DNA from: Gemmatimonadaceae bacterium
GTDB lineage: Bacteria; Gemmatimonadota; Gemmatimonadetes; Gemmatimonadales; Gemmatimonadaceae
Direction: 5' to 3'
NCBI GenBank assembly: GCA_014379705.1
Contig: JACMLI010000033.1
Coordinates: forward strand, 1 to 11,070
Length of the DNA stretch: 11,070 nt
The position numbers were made by a program, and so were the translations under genes. Under the pieces are notes generated by a model. It did no database searches and had not been told where the DNA came from. It saw nothing but the letters and a program-made list of their open reading frames with translations. Of this stretch, positions 6,777 to 11,070 are shown in pieces (positions within the stretch are counted from its first letter, which is position 1; each line of letters starts with the position of its first letter).

Positions 6777-8429
6777 CTACGGCGACGGAATGGTGACGGT
6801 GCGTGTCAGCGAGCGCGTGAGCCCGCCGCCGTCGGTGACCGTCAGCGTCTCCTGATAGGTATTGCCGCCCGCAGCGAGCCACGTTCGGGTGATCATGACT
6901 CCGGTTTTCGCAGGGCGGGTGGCCGCCATCCAACTGTATGACACGATGCCGTGGTCGTCGGTGGATGAGCTGGCGTCGAGCACACACCTCCCTGGCGAGC
7001 ACGCCACCGTGAAGTTCGCCACTGGCGCCTGATTGGTGGTGGGTGGTGGAATGACGATCGTCTGGCTCACCGAATGCGTCTTGCCGCCGCCGTCCGTTGC
7101 GGTCAGCGTCTCCTGGTACGTGTTGCCTCCGGTGGACATCCACTTGCGCGTGATCTGCACACCGCTCCTGGCCGGCCGGCTGCTCACCGAGGCGTTCCAC
7201 GCGTACGACACGATGCCCACATCGTCGGTTGACGTGCTGGCGTCGAGCACGCACGTCCCCGGTGTGCACGAGACGGAGTACCTCGCGACCGGCGGCGGGT
7301 TGGCTGGTGGGGAACTGACAGGCGTCAGCAGCACGGCGCTCCTGAGTCCCGTCTGGGTGTTGATCCCCCACCCGGTGATCTGCTGCGCGTCGTTGATGTC
7401 CCAGGCCTCCATGATCGTCCAGCTTCCCGGAACGAGGAGGAGGTCTTCGACCAGCGAGAGGACACCCATGCGATCGGTGTAGATGGCCCCGCGGACAAAC
7501 GACCCGTAGGGCCTCGCGGAGCCCACGACGTCGCCCCACTGATTGATGCCGCTCCCCACGTTGCGCTGCCCCGTGCCACCCAGCACCTTCCACCCGCTGC
7601 CGTCGGTGTAGCGCACGACAACCTCGGCGTTGCCAGAGGCACTCCGCGCGCTGCCAGCCACCTGCCCGATGGCGTTGATCGCGAAGCCGAACGAATGCGC
7701 CCATCCGGCGGGGGACCCGAGTCGCTGGAGCCCGCCGACGAACGACCAGCGAAACGCCTCCAGGCCGAGATAACCCGTCACCAGGCCGGAGGCATTCAGG
7801 TCCAGCGCGCGCGCACTGGTCCCGACGCTCCCGAGTCCGAGGTCGACCATGCCGCCGGCGTTGGTATGGAGGAACGAGCGGATGCTGAGGAAGGAGTTGG
7901 GGTCAGACGTTCCCGCGACTTGGCCGGAAGCGTTGACGGCATTCGCAAAGCTCTGCGAATGGCCGGGGAGCACCCCGAGATCGGTCGTGCTGGTCACCAC
8001 GCCCTGCGGCACGGTCACGCGCCAGCGAACCGCGTGGATCGCCGAACCGGTGGTGTTCAGCCTGGCCTCGCCGACCACGGTGATGACCCCCGCGGCGCGT
8101 TCCGAGAGGTCTCGCGCGACGCCATACGGCTGGCTCGCCGACGTCGGGAGAACGATGACGCCGGTCTCGGGCGTGTAGAGCATCGGCACAGCGAGCCCGG
8201 TGGGCGTGGTCCATCCCGCGACGTCGCCCGATTGGTTGACGCGCAGCCCAGTGAGAGCTGCGATCGGCGTGACGCCGTAGACGGGCACCCCGGAGGGAGC
8301 CCCGACCTGGGCAGCCATGCTGGCGACCACACCACTGATCGAGGCAGCATCCTTCGCGTCCTCACACCCCCAGGCGACCAACGATAGAAAGCAGGCACCA
8401 ACACCAAGCCGGACGCGGGTGGCGGACAT
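6777..8429 (-). CDS. HAF-repeat extracellular protein with two C-terminal PKD domains
   Basis: A 550-residue exported protein. The N-terminus (basic MSATRVRLG, then VGACFLSLVAWG, Cys22) is a signal peptide with a non-canonical lipobox (A-W-G-C), so it is either a lipoprotein or simply secreted. Residues about 50-370 carry at least six copies of a [LIV]N-x-x-G-x-[VI]-x-G motif (near 64, 165, 211, 251, 295 and 345), the signature of 'HAF' extracellular repeats that probably form a beta-propeller-like fold. After a proline-rich linker, two PKD-type beta-sandwich domains follow (378-463 and 467-550), each with a CxPGxCVLDAS motif likely forming a disulphide, then GIVSYxW and GGNTYQETLTxTDGGG. Such proteins act at the cell surface in adhesion or polymer binding; no enzymatic residue set was recognised. 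AGGAGG stands 4 nt upstream of ATG. The gene is divergent from the DGQHR gene. Confidence 0.88.
   Translation of the reverse strand: MSATRVRLGVGACFLSLVAWGCEDAKDAASISGVVASMAAQVGAPSGVPVYGVTPIAALTGLRVNQSGDVAGWTTPTGLAVPMLYTPETGVIVLPTSASQPYGVARDLSERAAGVITVVGEARLNTTGSAIHAVRWRVTVPQGVVTSTTDLGVLPGHSQSFANAVNASGQVAGTSDPNSFLSIRSFLHTNAGGMVDLGLGSVGTSARALDLNASGLVTGYLGLEAFRWSFVGGLQRLGSPAGWAHSFGFAINAIGQVAGSARSASGNAEVVVRYTDGSGWKVLGGTGQRNVGSGINQWGDVVGSARPYGSFVRGAIYTDRMGVLSLVEDLLLVPGSWTIMEAWDINDAQQITGWGINTQTGLRSAVLLTPVSSPPANPPPVARYSVSCTPGTCVLDASTSTDDVGIVSYAWNASVSSRPARSGVQITRKWMSTGGNTYQETLTATDGGGKTHSVSQTIVIPPPTTNQAPVANFTVACSPGRCVLDASSSTDDHGIVSYSWMAATRPAKTGVMITRTWLAAGGNTYQETLTVTDGGGLTRSLTRTVTIPSP
6780..7298 (-). 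repeat. Tandem PKD-domain coding repeat (two copies)
   Basis: Bases 7041-7298 encode the first PKD domain and 6780-7031 the second. They share GGNTYQETLT, CVLDAS, STDD and GIVSY blocks and are visibly similar in DNA (for example GTCTCCTG with ATTGCC or GTTGCC nearby on the + strand). The period is about 267 bp. The two copies differ in a 3-residue insertion and many substitutions, so the duplication is not recent. Confidence 0.85.
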
Positions 8430-8433
8430 GACT

Positions 8434-8439
8434 CCTCCT
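8434..8439 (-). promoter_or_regulatory. Ribosome-binding site for the HAF/PKD gene
   Basis: A consensus AGGAGG on the - strand, 4 nt before ATG at 8429, supports the chosen start and the signal peptide that follows. Confidence 0.8.
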
Positions 8440-8483
8440 GGTGGTCTCCACGAGACGCCGTCGACCGACCGTTGGCACGAGGG

Positions 8484-8512
8484 GGATCGCCGACTGGCTT
8501 GTCAGGCGATCC
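8484..8512. repeat. Strong 11-bp hairpin upstream of the HAF/PKD gene
   Basis: GGATCGCC (8484-8491) and GGCGATCC (8505-8512) are perfect inverted copies. The stem continues inward with GAC/GTC after a single bulged A, leaving a 6-nt loop TGGCTT. It lies 55-83 bp upstream of the HAF/PKD start, likely inside that gene's leader if its promoter is further right. No T-tract follows on either strand. It may be a leader structure or a protein-binding palindrome. Confidence 0.55.
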
Positions 8513-8629
8513 GGAGGGTGCGCATCGACGCCGACCGTTCCAAGGGGCCGCTGTGCTGGCTGCGACGGCGAGCGGGAACGGCTGATCCTGAACTGTACGT
8601 TGGACCGGATCCGGGTTGGATCGCTCGTT

Positions 8630-8658
8630 GGGGGGGGGACTCTCGGGGGGGGTCGGGG
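8630..8658 (+). other. G-quadruplex-prone G-rich tract
   Basis: G9 (8630-8638), six bases, G8 (8645-8652), TC, G4 (8655-8658). Four runs of at least three G are easily found, so the strand can form a G-quadruplex in principle. It lies about 110-135 bp upstream of the DGQHR start and just before the inverted repeat. Homopolymers of 8-9 G are also error-prone in sequencing, so exact lengths are uncertain. Confidence 0.5.
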
Positions 8659-8661
8659 ACC

Positions 8662-8693
8662 CGCAAGGGATGCGCGCGCCTTGCTCCCTTGCG
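8662..8693. promoter_or_regulatory. 9-bp perfect inverted repeat, candidate operator of the DGQHR gene
   Basis: CGCAAGGGA (8662-8670) and TCCCTTGCG (8685-8693) are exact inverted copies separated by 14 nt. The half-site centres are 23 bp apart, about two helical turns, as for a dimeric regulator. The repeat lies 73-104 bp upstream of the GTG start, and its right arm overlaps a weak promoter candidate (TTGCTC at 8681). DndB, a relative of the downstream protein, is reported to repress its own locus, so autoregulation is possible but unproven. A hairpin in RNA is the alternative. Confidence 0.45.
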
Positions 8694-8751
8694 CGTCCGT
8701 CCGTTAGGCTGCACGGCGCGGCAGCGGCGACACAGGCGGGGACCACCTTCC

Positions 8752-8759
8752 GGGAGGGG
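8752..8759 (+). promoter_or_regulatory. Ribosome-binding site fixing a GTG start for the DGQHR gene
   Basis: GGGAGGGG ends 6 nt before GTG at 8766. This is far better than anything before the in-frame ATG at 8616, whose first 50 residues are low-complexity and include the translated G-tract. Confidence 0.75.
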
Positions 8760-8765
8760 CTTCGA

Positions 8766-9902
8766 GTGCTTGCGACCCAGGTGCGGCAGAAGGACAGCGT
8801 CTACTACTTCGTGGCCTATCCGGCCGAGGACCTGCTCGAGAAGGTCCGCTTCATCAGTCGCTTTTACGGGGATGGCGAGCAGATCGCCCCCGACACCCCG
8901 CCCGCCGAGCAGGACGAAATCGCGTCCTTCATCTCCAGGGTCGAGCGCTCAGACGCTGCCTTCCAGCGGCAGATGTCCAAGGCGAAGGTCAGCGCGATCC
9001 GGAACTTCTACGAGACGGCGGAGAGCCAGCCCCCGATTCCCGCGGCGATCCTCCTCTTCACGCACGAACGCCTCGCGTTCGACCCCCTGGGCCAGTACGA
9101 GAGCGTCGGAAACCTGCAGTCGCCGAAGGAGAAGTTCCTCGTGATCGACGGGCAGCATCGCCTGGCCGCGCTGCAGTTCTACCTGCACTCGCACCCCAAG
9201 GAGGCGGCGTCGATCCACGTGCCATGCGTCATCTTCGACGGCAAGCAGGAGAACTTCGCCGCCGAGATGTTCGTGATCATCAATTCGACGCCAACGCGGA
9301 TCAACAAGAGCCACCTGGTCGACCTCTACGAGCGCGTCTCGTATGTGTCGCCGGACAAGAAGTTCGCGGCGCGTGTGGTCGACCTGCTCTACAGCTCGGG
9401 TGACAGTCCCCTGCAATATCGCATCAACCGGCTCGGGGGCCGGAGCCAGCAGCAGAAGTGGATCCTGCAGGCGGAGCTGTTCAACGAGGTTCACCGGTGG
9501 GTGGCCGGAGACTGGAAGAAGATCGAGCGCGCCGGCACCGACAAGAAACATTCGGAGAAGTTCTACGGCATGGTGCGCGATTTCCTGAAGGCAGCGGAGA
9601 AGGCGTGGGGGGATGCGTGGGGAAGCGCCGATCACTTCGTGACCTCGTCGGTCACGCTCAAGGCGATGATCCGCGTGGCGCACGACCTCGCCGCGGAAGA
9701 TGCCGAGCCGTCGGGCGATCGTGTGGCGCGCTGGACGCGTCGGCTTTCGCCGTGGTCCGACCTGGTGCGCGCTTTCCGGACGGAAGGATTCTACGAGCGC
9801 TTTCCGGCGAAGGGCCAGGTGGAGCGGGTGGTGCGCATCGAGAAGGAGCTCGCGCGCGCCGCGCGCATCGAGCCCGCGCCCAAGGCGCGCGCGAAGAAGT
9901 AG
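8766..9902 (+). CDS. DGQHR-domain protein (DndB-like)
   Basis: A 378-residue protein with the diagnostic FLVIDGQHRLAAL motif (DGQHR at about 128-132), followed by VPCVIFDG and a FVIINSTPTRINKSHL block (about 169-184), both usual in the DGQHR/DndB family. Family members are about 350-400 residues and have a ParB-like core. DndB acts in DNA phosphorothioation loci, where it regulates the dnd genes, and other DGQHR proteins occur in DNA-modification islands. The C-terminal half is charged and mostly helical, ending in a Lys/Ala/Arg-rich tail (PAPKARAKK) that could contact nucleic acid. No dndA, dndC, dndD or dndE homologue is in the window, so it is either an orphan or the edge of a locus. The next gene begins 10 bp downstream. 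The specific role is unknown. Confidence 0.88.
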   Translation: MLATQVRQKDSVYYFVAYPAEDLLEKVRFISRFYGDGEQIAPDTPPAEQDEIASFISRVERSDAAFQRQMSKAKVSAIRNFYETAESQPPIPAAILLFTHERLAFDPLGQYESVGNLQSPKEKFLVIDGQHRLAALQFYLHSHPKEAASIHVPCVIFDGKQENFAAEMFVIINSTPTRINKSHLVDLYERVSYVSPDKKFAARVVDLLYSSGDSPLQYRINRLGGRSQQQKWILQAELFNEVHRWVAGDWKKIERAGTDKKHSEKFYGMVRDFLKAAEKAWGDAWGSADHFVTSSVTLKAMIRVAHDLAAEDAEPSGDRVARWTRRLSPWSDLVRAFRTEGFYERFPAKGQVERVVRIEKELARAARIEPAPKARAKK

Positions 9903-9912
9903 CTGCAGCGCA

Positions 9913-11001
9913 ATGAGCGCCCGCACCGTCGCGCTCAAGGTCGACATCGTGGTGATCGGTGCGGGGCAGGCCGGGCTGTCGAGTGCCTATCACCTCTCGC
10001 GGCGCGGCCTGCCGTCGCATCGGGGCTTCGTGGTGCTGGACCACGCGCTGCGGGCCGGCGGGGCGTGGCAGCACCGGTGGCCGTCGCTCACGTTGAGCAC
10101 CGTGAACCGCATCCATGACCTGCCGGGAATGCCGTTCACCGAGTCCACGGGCACTACGGATGCCGACGTGCAGGCTGCCGTGGCGGTGCCGGAGTACTTC
10201 GCCGCCTACGAGACAAAGTTCGCGCTGCCGGTCTATCGGCCCGTGAAGGTCAACGTCGTGTGCGGGCGTGGCGAGCGCTTCGTCGTCGAGACCGACGTGA
10301 TGGACGTGTCGGCGCGCGGGATCATCAACGGGACGGGGACGTGGGAGACGCCGTACATCCCCGAGTACGCCGGCGCGGACGTCTTTCGCGGACGCACGAT
10401 GCACACGAAGGACTTCCGGACCGCCTCCGAGTTTGCGGGCAAGCACGTGGTGATCGTCGGCGCGGGCATCTCGGCGATCCAGCTGCTCGACGAGATCTCG
10501 CTGGTCACCACGACAACGTGGGTGACGCGTCGGCCACCGGCCTTTCGTGAAGGACCGTTCGATGAGGCCGCGGGGCGCGCTGCCGTGGCGATGGTGGAGG
10601 AGCGGGTGCGGCGGGGGTTGCCGCCGCAGTCCGTGGTGTCGGTCACCGGCCTCCCGCTTTCGCCGCGCATTGTCGCGATGCGTGAGCGCGGCGTGCTGCA
10701 TCGGCTTCCGATGTTCAGCGAGATCACGGAGGACGGTGTGCGCTGGCCCGACGGGACGTTTCGTGCCGCGGACGTCATCCTGTGGTGCACCGGCTTTCGT
10801 AGCTCACTCGACCACCTCGCGCCGTTGCTGTTGCGCGAGGAAGGGGGCGGGATCACGATGACGGGGCGGCTTGCGACGCAGGTGGCGAAGGAGCCCCGCA
10901 TTCACCTGGTCGGCTACGGGCCGTCGGCATCGACCATCGGGGCCAATCGAGCCGGAGGGGCGGCGGCGCAGGAACTCATGACGCACCTCGGGCTGGGGTA
11001 G
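9913..11001 (+). CDS. Flavin-containing monooxygenase-like FAD/NAD(P)H oxidoreductase
   Basis: A 362-residue flavoprotein with two dinucleotide-binding motifs: VVIGAGQAG (GxGxxG at 16-21) for FAD and VVIVGAGISA (183-188) for NADPH. Between them lies FRGRTMHTKDF (158-168), matching the FMO/Baeyer-Villiger fingerprint FxGxxxHxxx[WYF]. GGAWQHRW (49-56) and the ATG-like WCTGF (291-295) are further class B monooxygenase features. It is shorter than Baeyer-Villiger enzymes (about 540) and close to CzcO/TrkA-like oxidoreductases of 350-450 residues. It should be cytoplasmic and oxidise a nucleophilic N, S or carbonyl carbon; the substrate is unknown. The ATG is 10 bp after the DGQHR stop with only a weak ribosome-binding site, which suggests translational coupling within one transcript. 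An in-frame open extension from 9700 overlaps the DGQHR gene and is rejected, because the family N-terminus starts near 9913. Confidence 0.92.
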   Translation: MSARTVALKVDIVVIGAGQAGLSSAYHLSRRGLPSHRGFVVLDHALRAGGAWQHRWPSLTLSTVNRIHDLPGMPFTESTGTTDADVQAAVAVPEYFAAYETKFALPVYRPVKVNVVCGRGERFVVETDVMDVSARGIINGTGTWETPYIPEYAGADVFRGRTMHTKDFRTASEFAGKHVVIVGAGISAIQLLDEISLVTTTTWVTRRPPAFREGPFDEAAGRAAVAMVEERVRRGLPPQSVVSVTGLPLSPRIVAMRERGVLHRLPMFSEITEDGVRWPDGTFRAADVILWCTGFRSSLDHLAPLLLREEGGGITMTGRLATQVAKEPRIHLVGYGPSASTIGANRAGGAAAQELMTHLGLG

Positions 11002-11037
11002 CGATACCAACGTCTTATCGCCTCTGCGGTCTCGAGC

Positions 11038-11054
11038 GTGCATCGTGCGTGCAC
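11038..11054 (+). terminator. Weak hairpin after the monooxygenase gene
   Basis: GTGCA (11038-11042) pairs with TGCAC (11050-11054) around a 7-nt loop, 37 nt after the stop, within a short run of CGTGC repeats. The stem is only 5 bp and there is no T-tract, so this is a weak candidate. Nothing else is seen in the last 69 bases. Confidence 0.2.
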
Positions 11055-11070
11055 CTTGCACTTCGGAGCA

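Larger units (their letters stand above)
8430..8765. other. Divergent intergenic region with dense secondary structure
   Basis: A 336-bp region between the divergent HAF/PKD gene and the DGQHR gene. No convincing protein gene is seen: an open frame from 8616 merely extends the DGQHR gene upstream, with low-complexity residues and no ribosome-binding site. It holds an 11-bp bulged hairpin (8484-8512), a palindrome CCGGATCCGG (8605-8614), a G-rich tract (8630-8658) and a 9-bp inverted repeat (8662-8693). There are also a small hairpin GTCTC-CAC-GAGAC (8444-8456) in the HAF leader and a 9-bp direct repeat CCGACCGTT (8465-8473, 8531-8539). A weak -35/-10 pair for the + strand (TTGCTC at 8681, TAGGCT at 8705) would overlap the inverted repeat. 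It should contain promoters for both genes. Confidence 0.6.

Noticed and set aside
6780..7298. CRISPR-like or satellite repeat
   Set aside because: The two similar stretches are coding copies of a PKD domain, about 267 bp apart, not short regularly spaced repeats.
8616..8765. Upstream ATG at 8616 as the start of the DGQHR gene
   Set aside because: It adds 50 low-complexity residues translated from the G-rich tract and has no ribosome-binding site, whereas GTG at 8766 has GGGAGGGG at good spacing and begins at a family-like N-terminus.
9700..9912. Upstream extension of the monooxygenase gene overlapping the DGQHR gene
   Set aside because: The extra residues are Arg/Ser/Pro-rich shadow translation of the DGQHR gene; the flavoprotein N-terminus with its GxGxxG motif starts naturally from ATG at 9913.
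8949..9947. 332-residue antisense open frame opposite the DGQHR gene
   Set aside because: The Arg/Leu/His-rich composition mirrors the sense codons; no recognisable motif.

Overview
The window is about 11 kb of GC-rich bacterial chromosome. Eight protein-coding genes can be supported, one of them cut by the left edge. Two large duplicated FtsX/MacB-like permeases of the 'ADOP' type, a HAF/PKD extracellular protein and a Tat-exported enzyme fit a soil bacterium of the Acidobacteriota or Gemmatimonadota kind. This placement is inferred from gene content, with no rRNA or marker gene to confirm it. No tRNA, rRNA, CRISPR array, insertion sequence or integrase was recognised.

Layout: (1) 1-159 is the C-terminus of an ADOP-type permease on the + strand, converging on a complete ADOP permease on the - strand (265-2727). 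(2) 2976-5445 is a two-gene + strand unit. It holds an AMP-dependent acyl-CoA synthetase/ligase that has lost its central section in frame, then a YbjT-like protein (NAD(P)-binding Rossmann domain plus DUF2867). (3) 5582-8429 holds two - strand genes. Upstream is a probable secreted or lipid-anchored HAF-repeat protein ending in two tandem PKD domains. After a 241-bp gap comes a Tat-signal-bearing protein of the isocitrate lyase/PEP mutase superfamily with a degenerate active site. (4) 8430-8765 is a 336-bp divergent intergenic region dense in structure: an 11-bp bulged hairpin, a G9-N6-G8-N2-G4 tract, and a 9-bp perfect inverted repeat with a 14-nt spacer. (5) 8766-11001 is a two-gene + strand unit: a stand-alone DGQHR-domain protein (DndB-like) and, 10 bp later, a flavin-containing monooxygenase-like oxidoreductase.

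The item most worth following is the right-hand unit. DGQHR/DndB proteins are known mainly from DNA phosphorothioation and related DNA-modification loci. Here no dndC/D/E partner is present in the window, the neighbour is a flavoprotein, and an operator-like palindrome lies just upstream. The Tat-exported ICL/PEPM protein with altered catalytic motifs and the internally deleted ligase are the next most unusual items. Gene starts were set by ribosome-binding sites where one was visible; two genes (ligase, DGQHR) appear to start with GTG.
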